DNA from: Nemertoderma westbladi
Taxonomy: Eukaryota > Xenacoelomorpha > Nemertodermatida > Nemertodermatidae
Length of the DNA: 64,000 nucleotides
Reading direction: 5' to 3'
Assembly (NCBI GenBank): GCA_032718475.1
Contig: JAUCBJ010008868.1
Location: 1-64,000 of the forward strand
Below are positions 27,701-41,834 of this stretch, piece after piece. Each line of letters opens with the position of its first letter. The stretch's first letter is position 1. Made by a program: the position numbers and the translations under genes. Below the pieces are notes generated by a model, which did not search any database, was not told the DNA's origin, and saw only the letters and a program-made list of their open reading frames with translations.

Positions 27701-30360
27701 GAAGATCACCCATGGTGGTGAACAGGCATTCCTTTAGGAAACAGAGTGGAAGGGTTTACTGAGGAAGATCACTCATGGTGGTGAACAGGCATTCCTTTAG
27801 GAAACAGAGTGGAAGGGTTTACTGTGGAAGAGATCACCCATGGTGGTGAACAGACATTCCTTTGGGAAACAGAGTGGAAGGGTTTACTGTGGAAGATCAC
27901 CCATGGTGGTGAACAGGCATTCCTTTAGGAAACAGAGTGGAAGGGTTTACTGAGGAAGATCACTCATGGTGGTGAACAGGCATTCCTTTGGGAAACAGAG
28001 TGGAAGGGTTTACTGTGGAAGATCACCCATGGTGGTGAACAGGCATTCCTTTAGGAAACAGAGTGGAAGGGTTTACTGTGGAAGATCACCCATGGTGGTG
28101 AACAGGCATTCCTTTAGGAACGAGAGTGGAAGGGTTTACTGTGGAAGATCACCCATGGTGGTGAACAGGCATTCCTTTGGGAAACAGAGTGGAAGGGTTT
28201 ACTGTGGAAGATCACCCATGGTGGTGAACAGGCATTCCTTTAGGAAACAGAGTGGAAGGGTTTACTGTGGAAGATCACCCATGGTGGTGAACAGCCATTC
28301 CTTTAGGAAACAGAGTGGAAGGGTTTACTGTGGAAGATCACCAATGGTGGTGAACAGGCATTCCTTTAGGAAACAGAGTGGAGGGGAGTACTGTGGAAGA
28401 TCACCCATGGTAGTGAACAGGCATTCCTTTAGGAACCAGAGTGGAAGGGTTTACTGTGGAAGATCACCCATGGTGGTGAACAGGCATTCCTTTGGGAAAC
28501 AGAGTGGAAGGGTTTACTGTGGAAGAGATCACCCATGGTGGTGAACAGACATTCCTTTGGGAAACAGAGTGGAAGGGTTTACTGTGGAAGATCACCCATG
28601 GTGGTGAACAGGCATTCCTTTAGGAACGAGAGTGGAAGGGTTTACTGTGGAAGATCACCCATGGTGGTGAACAGCCATTCCTTTAGGAAACAGAGTGGAA
28701 GGGTTTACTGTGGAAGATCACCAATGGTGGTGAACAGGCATTCCTTTAGGAAACAGAGTGGAGGGGAGTACTGTGGAAGATCACCCATGGTAGTGAACAG
28801 GCATTCCTTTAGGAACCAGAGTGGAAGGGTTTACTGTGGAAGATCACCCATGGTGGTGAACAGGCATTCCTTTGGGAAACAGAGTGGAAGGGTTTACTGT
28901 GGAAGAGATCACCCATGGTGGTGAACAGACATTCCTTTGGGAAACAGAGTGGAAGGGTTTACTGTGGAAGATCACCGATGGTGGTGAACAGGCATTCCTT
29001 TAGGAAACAGAGTGGAAGGGTTTACTGTGGAAGAGATCACCCATGGTGGTGAACAGACATTCCTTTGGGAAACAGAGTGGAAGGGTTTACTGTGGAAGAT
29101 CACCCATGGTGGTGAACAGGCATTCCTTTAGGAAACAGAGTGGAAGGGTTTACTGTGGAAGATCACCCATGGTGGTGAACAGGCATTCCTTTAGGAACGA
29201 GAGTGGAAGGGTTTACTGTGGAAGATCACCCATGGTGGTGAACAGGCATTCCTTTGGGAAACAGAATGGAAGGGTTTACTGTGGAAGATCAACCATGGTG
29301 GTGAACAGGCATTCCTTTAGGAACCAGAGTGGAAGGGTTTACTGTGGAAGATCACCCATGGTGGTGAACAGGCATTCCTTTGGGAAACAGAGTGGAAGGG
29401 TTTACTGTGGAAGATCACCCATGGTGGTGAACAGGCATTCCTTTGGGAAACAGAGTGGAAGGCTTTACTGTGGAAGATCACCAATGGTGGTGAACAGGCA
29501 TTCCTTTAGGAAACAGAGTGGAAGGGTTTACTGTGGAAGAGATCACCCATGGCGGTGAACAGGCATTCCTTTAGGAAACAGAGTGGAAGGGTTTACTGTG
29601 GAAGATCACCCATGGTGGTGAACAGGCATTCCTTTAGGAAACAGAGTGGAAGGGTTTACTGTGGAAGGAGAACGGGTATTCCTTTAGGAACCAGAGTGGA
29701 AGGGTTTACTGTGGAAGAGATCACCCATGGTGGTGAACAGGCATTCCTTTGGGAAACAGAGTGGAAGGGTTTACTGTGGAAGATCACCCATGGTGGTGAA
29801 CAGGCATTCCTTTAGGAACGAGAGTGGAAGGGTTTACTGTGGAAGATCACCCATGGTGGTGAACAGGCATTCCTTTAGGAACGAGAGTGGAAGGGTTTAC
29901 TGTGGAAGATCACCCATGGTGGTGAACAGCCATTCCTTTAGGAAACAGAGTGGAAGGGTCTACTGTGGAAGATCACCAATAGTGGTGAACAGGCATTCCT
30001 TTAGGAAACAGAGTGGAGGGGAGTACTGTGGAAGATCACCCATGGTAGTGAACAGGCATTCCTTTAGGAACCAGAGTGGAAGGGTTTAATGTGGAAGATC
30101 ACCCATGGTGGTGGACAGGCATTCCTTTAGGAAACAGAGTGGAAGGGTTTAATGTGGAAGATCACCCATGGTGGTGGACAGGCATTCCTTTAGGAAACAT
30201 AATGGAAGGGTTTACTGTGGAAGAGATCACCCATGGTGGTGAACAGGCATTCCTTTAGGAACCAGAGTGGAAGGGTTTACTGTGGAAGATCACCCATGGT
30301 GGTGAACAGGCATTCCTTTAGGAAACAGAGTGGAAGGGTTTACTGTGGAAGAGATCACCC

Positions 30361-30980
30361 ATGGTGGTGAACAGGCATTCCTTTAGGAAACAGAATGGAA
30401 GGGTTTACTGTGGAAGATCACCCATGGTGGTGAACATGCATTCCTTTAGGAACCAGAGTGGAAGGGTTTACTGTGGAAGATCACCCATGGTGGTGAACAG
30501 GCATTCCTTTAGGAACGAGAGTGGAAGGGTTTACTGTAGAAGATCACCCATGGTGGTGAACAGGCATTCCTTTAGGAAACAGAGTAGAAGGGTTTACTGT
30601 GGAAGATCACCCATGCTGGTGAACAGGCATTCCTTTAGGAACGAGAGTGGAAGGGTTTACTGTGGAAGATCACCCATGGTGGTGAACAGGCATTCCTTTA
30701 GGAAACAAATGGAAGGGATTACTGTGGAAGATCACCCATGGTGGTGAACAGGCATTCCTTTAGGAACGAGAGTGGAAGGGTTTACTGTGGAAGATCACCA
30801 ATGGTGGTGAACAGGCATGCCTTTAGGAAACAGAGTGGAGGGGTTTACTGTGGAAGATCACCCATGGTAGTGAACAGGCATTCATTTAGGAACCAGAGTG
30901 GAAGGGTTAACTGTGGAAGATCTCCCAACGTGGTGGACAGGCATTCCTTTAGGAAACAGAGTGGAAGGGTTTACTGTTGA
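30361..30980. repeat. Satellite block shared with 45262-45881
   Basis: Ten consecutive units carry the same ordered set of rare variants as the block 14,901 bp to the right: CCCATGCTGG, a short unit GGAAACAAATGG, CAGGCATGCC, and TCTCCCAACGTGG. Such an ordered series is unlikely to arise twice. Confidence 0.85.
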
Positions 30981-33900
30981 AGATCACCCATGGTGGTGAA
31001 CAGGCATTCCTTTAGGGAACAGAGTGTAAGGGTTTACTGTGGAAGATCACCCATGGTGGTGAACAGACATTCCTTTAGGGAACAGAGTGTAAGGGTTTAC
31101 TGTGGAAGATCACCCATGGTGGTGAACAGACATTCCTTTAGGAACCAGAGTGGAAGGGTTTACTGTGGAAGATCACCCATGGTGGTGAACAGACATTCCT
31201 TTAGGAACCAGAGTGGAAGGGTTTACTGTGGAAGATCACCCATGGTGGTGAACAGGCATTCCTTTAGGAAACACAATGGAAGGGTTTACTGTGGAAGAGA
31301 TCACCCATGGTGGTGAACAGGCATTCCTTTAGGAAACATAATGGAAGGGTTTACTGTGGAAGAGATCACCCATGGTGGTGAACAGGCATTCCTTTAGGAA
31401 ACATAATGGAAGGGTTTACTGTGGAAGAGATAACCCATGGTGGTGAACAGGCATTCCTTTAGGAACCAGAGTGGAAGGGTTTACTGTGGAAGATCACCCA
31501 TGGTGGTGAACAGACATTCCTTTAGGAACCAGAGTGGAAGGGTTTACTGTGGAAGATCACTCATGGTGGTGAACAGGCATTCCTTTGGGAAACATAATGG
31601 AAGGGTTTACTGTGGAAGATCACCCATGGTGGTGAACAGACATTCCTTTAGGAACCAGAGTGGAAGGGTTTACTGTGGAAGATCACCCATGGTGGTGAAC
31701 AGACATTCCTTTAGGAACCAGAGTGGAAGGGTTTACTGTGGAAGATCACTCATGGTGGTGAACAGGCATTCCTTTGGTAAAACATAATGGAAGGGTTTAC
31801 TGTGGAAGAGATCACCCATGGTGGTGAACAGGCATTCCTTTAGGAAACATAATGGAAGGGTTTACTGTGGAAGAGATCACCCATGGTGGTGAACAGGCAT
31901 TCCTTTAGGAAACATAATGGAAGGGTTTACTGTGGAAGAGATCACCCATGGTGGTGAACAGGCATTCCTTTAGGGAACAGAGTGGAAGGATTTACTGTGG
32001 AAGATCACCCATGGTGGTGAACAGGCATTCCTTTAGGAAACAGAGTGGAAGGGTTTACTGTGGAAGAGATCACCCATGGTGGTGAACAGGCATTCCTTTG
32101 GGAAACAGAGTGGAAGGGTTTACTGTGGAAGATCACCCATGGTGGTGAACAGGCATTCCTTTAGGAACCAGAGTGGAAGGGTTTATTGTGGAAGAGATCA
32201 CCCATGGTGGTGAACAGGCATTCCTTTAGGAAACATAATGGAAGGGTTTACTGTGGAAGAGATCACCCATGGTGGTGAACAGGCATTCCTTTGGGAAACA
32301 GAGTGGAAGGGTTTACTGCGGAAGATCACCCATGGTGGTGAACAGGCATTCCTTTAGGAAACATAATGGAAGGGTTTACTGTGGAAGAGATCACCCATGG
32401 TGGTGAACAGGCATTCCTTTAGGAAACAGAGTGGAAGGGTTTACTGTGGAAGAGATCACCCATGGTGGTGAACAGGCATTCCTTTGGGAAACAGAGTGGA
32501 AGGGTTTACTGTGGAAGATCACCCATGGTGGTGAAAAGGCATTCCTTTAGGAAACAGAGTGGAAGGGTTTACTGTGGAAGAGATCACCCATGGTGGTGAA
32601 CAGGCATTCCTTTGGGAAACAGAGTGGAAGGGTTTACTGTGGAAGATCACCCATGGTGGTGAACAGGCATTCCTTTAGGAAACAGAGTGGAAGGGTTTAC
32701 TGTGGAAGATCACCCATGGTGGTGAACAGGCATTCCTTTAGGAAACAGAGTGGAAGGGTTTACTGAGGAAGATCACCCATGGTGGTGAACAGGCATTCCT
32801 TTAGGAAACAGAGTGGAAGGGTTTACTGTGGAAGATCACCCATGGTGGTGAACAGGCATTCCTTTAGGGAACAGAGTGGAATGGTTTACTGTGGAAGAGA
32901 TCACCCATGGTGGTGAACAGGCATTCCTTTAGGGAACAGAGTGGAATGGTTTACTGTGGAAGATCACCCATGGTGGTGAACAGGCATTCCTTTAGGAACC
33001 AGAGTGGAAGGGTTTACTGTGGAAGATCACCCATGGTGGTGAACAGGCATTCCTTTAGGAAACAGAGTGGAAGGGTTTACTGCGGAAGATCACCCATGGT
33101 GGTGAACAGGCATTCCTTTAGGAAACAGAGTGGAAGGGTTTACTGCGGAAGATCACCCATGGTGGTGAACAGGCATTCCTTTAGGAAACAGAGTGGAAGG
33201 GTTTACTGAGGAAGATCACCCATGGTGGTGAACAGGCATTCCTTTAGGAAACAGAGTGGAAGGGTTTACTGTGGAAGATCACCCATGGTGGTGAACAGGC
33301 ATTCCTTTAGGAACCAGAGTGGAAGGGTTTACTGTGGAAGATCACCCATGGTGGTGAACAGGCATTCCTTTAGGAAACAGAGTGGAAGGGTTTACTGCGG
33401 AAGATCACCCATGGTGGTGAACAGGCATTCCTTTAGGAACCAGAGTGGAAGGGTTTATTGTGGAAGAGATCACCCATGGTGGTGAACAGGCATTCCTTTA
33501 GGGAACAGAGTGGAATGGTTTACTGTGGAAGAGATCACCCATGGTGGTGAACAGGCATTCCTTTGGGAAACAGAGTGGAAGGGTTTACTGCGGAAGATCA
33601 CCCATGGTGGTGAACAGGCATTCCTTTAGGAACCAGAGTGGAAGGGTTTATTGTGGAAGAGATCACCCATGGTGGTGAACAGGCATTCCTTTAGGGAACA
33701 GAGTGGAATGGTTTACTGTGGAAGAGATCACCCATGGTGGTGAACAGGCATTCCTTTAGGAAACAGAGTGGAAGGGTTAACTGCGGAAGATCACCCATGG
33801 TGGTGAACAGGCATTCCTTTAGGAACCAGAGTGGAAGGGTTTATTGTGGAAGAGATCACCCATGGTGGTGAACAGGCATTCCTTTAGGGAACAGAGTGGA

Positions 33901-36900
33901 AGGGTTTACTGTGGAAGAGATCACCCATGGTGGTGAACAGGCATTCCTTTAGGAAACAGAGTGGAAGGGTTTACTGTAGAAGTTCACCCATGGTGGTGAA
34001 CAGGCATTCCTTTAGGGAACAGAGTGGAAGGGTTTACTGTGGAAGAGATCACCCATGGTGGTGAACAGGCATTCCTTTAGGAAACAGAGTGGAAGGGTTT
34101 ACTGTGGAAGATCACCCATGGTGGTGAACAGACATTCCTTTAGGAACCAGAGTGGAAGGGTTTACTGTGGAAGATCACCCATGGTGGTGTACAGGCATTC
34201 CTTTAGGAAACAGAGTGGAAGGGTTTACTGTGGAAGATCACCCATGGTGGTGAACAGGCATTCCTTTAGGGAACAGAGTGGAAGGGTTTACTGTGGAAGA
34301 TCACCCATGGTGGTGAACAGGCATTCCTTTAGGGAACAGAGTGGAAGGGTTTACTGTGGAAGATCACCCATGGTGGTGAACAGGTATTCCTTTAGGAAAC
34401 ACAATGGAAGGGTTTACTGTGGAAGAGATCACCCATGGTGGTGAACAGGCATTCCTTTGGGAAACAGAGTGGAAGGGTTTACTGCGGAAGATCACCCATG
34501 GTGGTGAACAGGCATTCCTTTAGGAACCAGAGTGGAAGGGTTTACTGTGGAAGAGATCACCCATGGTGGTGAACAGGCATTCCTTTGGGAAACAGAGTGG
34601 AAGGGTTTACTGCGGAAGATCACCCATGGTGGTGAACAGGCATTCCTTTAGGAAACATAATGGAAGGGTTTACTGTGGAAGAGATCACCCATGGTGGTGA
34701 ACAGGCATTCCTTTGGGAAACAGAGTGGAAGGGTTTACTGCGGAAGATCACCCATGGTAGTGAACAGGCATTCCTTTAGGAACCAGAGTGGAAGGGTTTA
34801 TTGTGGAAGAGATCACCCATGGTGGTGAACAGGCATTCCTTTAGGGAACAGAGTGGAAGGGTTTATTGTGGAAGAGATCACCCATGGTGGTGAACAGGCA
34901 TTCCTTTAGGGAACAGAGTGGAAGGGTTTACTGTGGAAGAGATCACCCATGGTGGTGAACAGGCATTCCTTTAAGAAACAGAGTGGAAGGGTTTACTGCG
35001 GAAGATCACCCATGGTGGTGAACAGGCATTCCTTTAGGAACCAGAGTGGAAGGGTTTATTGTGGAAGAGATCACCCATGGTGGTGAACAGGCATTCCTTT
35101 AGGGAACAGAGTGGAAGGGTTTATTGTTGAAGAGATCACCCATGGTGGTGAACAGGCATTCCTTTAGGAAACAGAGTGGAAGGGTTTACTGTGGGAGATC
35201 ACCCATGGTGGTGAACAGTCATTCCTTTAGGAACCAGAGTGGAAGGGTTTACTGTGGAAGAGATCACCCATGGTGGTGAACAGGCATTCCTTTGGGAAAC
35301 TGAGTGGAAGGGTTTACTGCGGAAGATCACCCATGGTGGTGAACAGGCATTCCTTTGGGAAACAGAGTGGAAGGGTTTACTGCGGAAGATCACCCATGGT
35401 GGTGAACAGGCATTCCTTTAGGAACCAGAGTGGAAGGGTTTATTGTGGAAGAGATCACCTATTGTGGTGAACAGGCATTCCTTTAGGGAACAGAGTGGAA
35501 GGGTTTACTGTGGAAGAGATCACCCATGGTGGTGAACAGGCATTCCTTTAGGAAACAGAGTGGAAGGGTTTACTGCGGAAGATCACCCATGGTGGTGAAC
35601 AGGCATTCCTTTAGGAACCAGAGTGGAAGGGTTTATTGTGGAAGAGATCACCCATGGTGGTGAACAGGCATTCCTTTAGGGAACAGAGTGGAAGGGTTTA
35701 TTGTGGAAGAGATCACCCATGGTGGTGAACAGGCATTCCTTTAGGGAACAAAGTGGAAGGGTTTACTGTGGAAGAGATCACCCATGGTGGTGAACAGGCA
35801 TTCCTTTAGGAAACAGAGTGGAAGGGTTTACTGCGGAAGATCACCCATGGTGGTGAACAGGCATTCCTTTGGGAAACATAATGGAAGGGTTTACTGTGGA
35901 AGAGATCACCCATGGTGGTGAACAGGCATTCCTTTAGGAAACATAATGGAAGGGTTTACTGTGGAAGAGATCACCCATGGTGGTGAACAGGCATTCCTTT
36001 AGGAACCAGAGTGGAAGGGTTTATTGTGGAAGAGATCACCCATGGTGGTGAACAGACATTCCTTTGGGAAACAGAGTGGAAGGGTTTACTGCGGAAGATC
36101 ACCCATGGTGGTGAACAGGCATTCCTTTAGGAAACAGAGTAGAAGGGTTTACTGTGGAAGAGATCACCCATGGTGGTGAACAGGCATTCCTCTAGGAACG
36201 AGAGTGGAAGGGTTTACTGCGGAAGATCACCCATGGTGGTGAACAGGCATTCCTTTAGGAACCAGAGTGGAAGGGTTTATTGTGGAAGAGATCACCCATG
36301 GTGGTGAACAGGCATTCCTTTAGGAAACAGAGTGGAAGGGTTTATTGTGGAAGAGATCACCCATGGTGGTGAACAGGCATTCCTTTAGGGAACAGAGTGG
36401 AAGGGTTTACTGTGGAAGAGATCACCCATGGTGGTGAACAGGCATTCCTTTGGGAACAGAGTGGAAGGGTATACTGTGGAAGATCACCCATTGCGGTGAA
36501 CAGGCATTCCTTTAGGAAACAGAGTGGAAGGGTTTACTGTGGAAGATCACCCATGGTGGTGAACCGGCATTCCTTTGGGAAACAGAGTGGAAGGGTTTAC
36601 TGCGGAAGATCACCCATGGTGGTGAACAGGCATTCCTTTGGGAAACAGAGTGGAAGGGTTTACTGCGGAAGATCACCCATGGTGGTGAACAGGCATTCCT
36701 TTAGGAAACAGAGTGGAAGGGTTTACTGCGGAAGATCACCCATGGTGGTGAACAGGCATTCCTTTAGGAACCAGAGTGGAAGGGTTTATTGTGGAAGAGA
36801 TCACCCATGGTGGTGAACAGGCATTCCTTTAGGGAACAGAGTGGAAGGGTTTACTGTGGAAGAGATCACCCATGGTGGTGAACAGGCATTCCTTTGGGAA

Positions 36901-39900
36901 CAGAGTGGAAGGGTATACTGTGGAAGATCACCCATTGTGGTGAACAGGCATTCCTTTAGGAAACAGAGTGGAAGGGTTTACTGTGGAAGATCACCCATGG
37001 TGGTGAACAGGCATTCCTTTGGGAAACAGAGTGGAAGGGTTTACTGCGGAAGATCACCCATGGTGGTGAACAGGCATTCCTTTAGGAACCAGAGTGGAAG
37101 GGTTTACTGTGGAAGAGATCACCCATGGTGGTGAACAGGCATTCCTTTGGGAAACAGAGTGGAAGGGTTTACTGCGGAAGATCACCCATGGTGGTGAACA
37201 GGCATTCCTTTAGGGAACAGAGTGGAAGGGTTTACTGTGGAAGAGATCACCCATGGTGGTGAACAGGCATTCCTTTAGGAAACATAATGGAAGGGTTTAC
37301 TGTGGAAGATCACCAATGGTGGTGAACAGGCATTCCTTTAGGAAACATAATGGAAGGGTTTACTGTGGAAGAGATCACCCATGGTGGTGAACAGGCATTC
37401 CTTTAGGGAACAGAGTGGAAGGGTTTACTGTGGAAGATCACCCATGGTGGTGAACAGGCATTCCTTTAGGGAACAGAGTGGAAGGGTTTACTGTGGAAGA
37501 GATCACCCATGGTGGTGAACAGGCATTCCTTTAGGAAACATAATGGAAGGGTTTACTGTGGAAGATCACCAATGGTGGTGAACAGGCATTCCTATAGGAA
37601 ACATAATGGAAGGGTTTACTGTGGAAGAGATCACCCATGGTGGTGAACAGGCATTCCTTTGGGAAACAGAGTGGAAGGGTTTACTGCGGAAGATCACCCA
37701 TGGTGGTGAACAGGCATTCCTTTAGGAACGTGAGTGGAAGGGTTTACTGTGGAAGATCACCCATGGTGGTGAACAGGCATTCCTTTAGGGAACAGAGTGG
37801 AAGGGTTTACTGTGGAAGAGATCACTCATGGTGGTGAACAGGCATTCCTTTGGGAAACAGAGTGGAAGGCTTTACTGTGGAAGATCACCAATGGTGGTGA
37901 ACAGGCATTCCTTTAGGAAACATAATGGAAGGGTTTACTGTGGAAGAGATCACCCATGGTGGTGAACAGGCATTCCTTTGGGAAACAGAGTGGAAGGCTT
38001 TACTGTGGAAGATCACCAATGGTGGTGAACAGGCATTCCTTTAGGAAACATAATGGAAGGGTTTACTGTGGAAGATCACCCATGGTGGTGAACAGGCATT
38101 CCTTTAGGAAACATAATGGAAGGGTTTACTGTGGAAGAGATCACCCATGGTGGTAAACAGGCATTCCTTTAGGAACCAGAGTGGAAGGGTTTACTGTGGA
38201 AGATCACCCATTGTGGTGAACAGGCATTCCTTTAGGAAACAGAGTGGAAGGGTTTACTGTGGAAGAGATCACCCATGGTGGTGAACAGGCATTCCTTTAG
38301 GGAACAGAGTGGAAGGGTTTACTGAGGAAGATCACTCATGGTGGTGAACAGGCATTCCTTTGGGAAACAGAGTGGAAGGGTTTACTGCGGAAGATCACCC
38401 ATGGTGGTGAACAGGCATTCCTTTAGGAACCAGAGTGGAAGGGTTTATTGTGGAAGAGATCACCCATGGTAGTGAACAGGCATTCCTTTAGGAAACAGAG
38501 TGGAAGGGTTTACTGTGGAAGATCACCCATGGTGGTGAACAGGCATTCCTTTAGGAAACACAATGGAAGGGTTTACTGTGGAAGAGATCACCCATGGTGG
38601 TGAACAGGCATTCCTTTAGGAACCAGAGTGGAAGGGTTTACTGTGGAAGATCACCCATGGTGGTGAACAGGCATTCCTTTGGGAAACAGAGTGGAAGGGT
38701 TTACTGTGGAAGATCACCCATGGTGGTGAACAGACATTCCTTTAGGAACCAGAGTGGAAGGGTTTACTGTGGAAGATCACCCATGGTGGTGAACAGACAT
38801 TCCTTTAGGAACCAGAGTGGAAGGGTTTACTGTGGAAGATCACCCATGGTGGTGAACAGGCATTCCTTTAGGAAACAGAGTGGAAGGGTTTACTGTGGAA
38901 GATCACCCATGGTGGTGAACAGACATTCCTTTAGGAACCAGAGTGGAAGGGTTTACTGTGGAAGATCACCCATGGTGGTGAACAGACATTCCTTTAGGAA
39001 CCAGAGTGGAAGGGTTTACTGTGGAAGATCACCCATGGTGGTGAACAGGCATTCCTTTAGGAAACACAATGGAAGGGTTTACTGTGGAAGAGATCACCCA
39101 TGGTGGTGAACAGGCATTCCTTTAGGAAACAGAGTGGAAGGGTTTACTGTGGAAGATCACCCATGGTGGTGAACAGACATTCCTTTAGGAACCAGAGTGG
39201 AAGGGTTTACTGTGGAAGATCACCCATGGTGGTGAACAGGCATTCCTTTAGGAAACAGATTGGAAGGGTTTACTGTGGAAGATCACCCGTGGTGGTGAAC
39301 AGGCATTCCTTTAGGAAACACAATGGAAGGGTTTACTGTGGAAGAGATCACCCATGGTGGTGAACAGGCATTGCTTTAGGAAACAGAGTGGAAGGGTTTA
39401 CTGAGGAAGATCACCCATGGTGGTGAACAGGCATTCCTTTAGGAAACACAATGGAAGGGTTTACTGTGGAAGAGATCACCCATGGTGGTGAACAGGCATT
39501 CCTTTAGGAAACAGAGTGGAAGGGTTTAATGTGGAAGATCACCCATGGTGGTGAACAGGCATTCCTTTAGGATACAGAGTGGAAGGGTTTACTGTGGAAG
39601 ATCACCCATGGTGATGAACAGGCATTCCTTTGGGAAACAGAGTGGAAGGGTTTACTGCGGAAGATCACCCATGGTGGTGAACAGGCATTCCTTTAGGAAC
39701 CAGAGTGGAAGGGTTTACTGCGGAAGATCACCCATGGTGGTGAACAGGCATTCCTTTAGGAACCAGAGTGGAAGGGTTTATTGTGGAAGAGATCACCCAT
39801 GGTAGTGAACAGGCATTCCTTTAGGAAACAGAGTGGAAGGGTTTACTGTGGAAGATCACCCATGGTGGTGAACAGGCATTCCTTTAGGAAACACAATGGA

Positions 39901-41834
39901 AGGGTTTACTGTGGAAGAGATCACCCATGGTGGTGAACAGGCATTCCTTTAGGAACCAGAGTGGAAGGGATTACTGTGGAAGATCACCCATGGTGGTGAA
40001 CAGGCATTCCTTTGGGAAACAGAGTGGAAGGGTTTACTGTGGAAGATCACCCATAGTGGTGAACAGACATTCCTTTAGGAACCAGAGTGGAAGGGTTTAC
40101 TGTGGAAGATCACCCATGGTGGTGAACAGACATTCCTTTAGGAACCAGAGTGGAAGGGTTTACTGTGGAAGATCACCCATGGTGGTGAACAGGCATTCCT
40201 TTAGGAAACAGAGTGGAAGGGTTTACTGTGGAAGATCACCCATGGTGGTGAACAGACATTCCTTTAGGAACCAGAGTGGAAGGGTTTACTGTGGAAGATC
40301 ACCCATGGTGGTGAACAGACATTCCTTTAGGAACCAGAGTGGAAGGGTTTACTGTGGAAGATCACCCATGGTGGTGAACAGGCATTCCTTTAGGAAACAC
40401 AATGGAAGGGTTTACTGTGGAAGAGATCACCCATGGTGGTGAACAGGCATTCCTTTAGGAAACAGAGTGGAAGGGTTTACTGTGGAAGATCACCCATGGT
40501 GGTGAACAGACATTCCTTTAGGAACCAGAGTGGAAGGGTTTACTGTGGAAGATCACCCATGGTGGTGAACAGGCATTCCTTTAGGAAACACAATGGAAGG
40601 GTTTACTGTGGAAGAGATCACCCATGGTGGTGAACAGGCATTCCTTTGGGAAACAGAGTGGAAGGGTTTACTGCGGAAGATCACCCATGGTGGTGAACAG
40701 GCATTCCTTTAGGAACCAGAGTGGAAGGGTTTACTGTGGAAGATCACCCATGGTGGTGAACAGGCATTCCTTTAGGAACCAGAGTGGAAGGGTTTACTGT
40801 GGAAGATCACCCATGGTGGTGAACAGGCATTCCTTTAGGAACCAGAGTGGAAGGGTTTATTGTGGAAGAGATCACCCATGGTGGTGAACAGGCATTCCTT
40901 TAGGGAACAGAGTGGAAGGGTTTACTGTGGAAGATCACCCATGGTGGTGAACAGGCATTCCTTTAGGAAACATAATGGAAGGGTTTACTGTGGAAGATCA
41001 CCCATGGTGGTGAACAGGCATTCCTTTAGGGAACAGAGTGGAAGGGTTTACTGTGGAAGATCACCCATGGTGGTGAACAGGCATTCCTTTAGGAAACAGA
41101 GTAGAAGGGTTTACTGTGGAAGAGATCACCCATGGTGGTGAACAGGCATTCCTTTAGGGAACAGAGTGGAAGGGTTTACTGTGGAAGATCACCCATGGTG
41201 GTGAACAGGCATTCCTTTAGGGAACAGAGTGGAAGGGTTTACTGTGGAAGAGATCACCCATGGTGGTGAACAGGCATTCCTTTAGGGAACAGAGTGGAAG
41301 GGTTTACTGTGGAAGATCACCCATGGTGGTGAACAGGCATTCCTTTAGGAAACAGAGTGGAAGGGTTTACTGTGGAAGAGATCACCCATGGTGGTGAACA
41401 GGCATTCCTTTAGGGAACAGAGTGGAAGGGTTTACTGTGGAAGATCACCCATGGTGGTGAACAGGCATTCCTTTAGGAAACAGAGTGGAAGGGTTTACTG
41501 TGGAAGATCACCCATGGTGGTGAACAGGCATTCCTTTAGGAAACAGAGTGGAAGGGTTTACTGTGGAAGATCACCCATAGTGGTGAACAGGCATTCCTTT
41601 AGGAAGCAGAGTGGAAGGGTTTACTGTGGAAGAGATCACCCATGGTGGTGAACAGGCATTCCTTTAGGGAACAGAGGGGAAGGGTTTACTGTGGAAGATA
41701 TCACCCATGGTGGTGAACAGGCATTCCTTTAGGGAACAGAGTGGAAGGGTTTACTGTGGAAGATCACCCATGGTGGTGAACAGGCATTCCTTTAGGAAAC
41801 AGAGTGGAAGAGTTTACTGTGGAAGAGATCACCC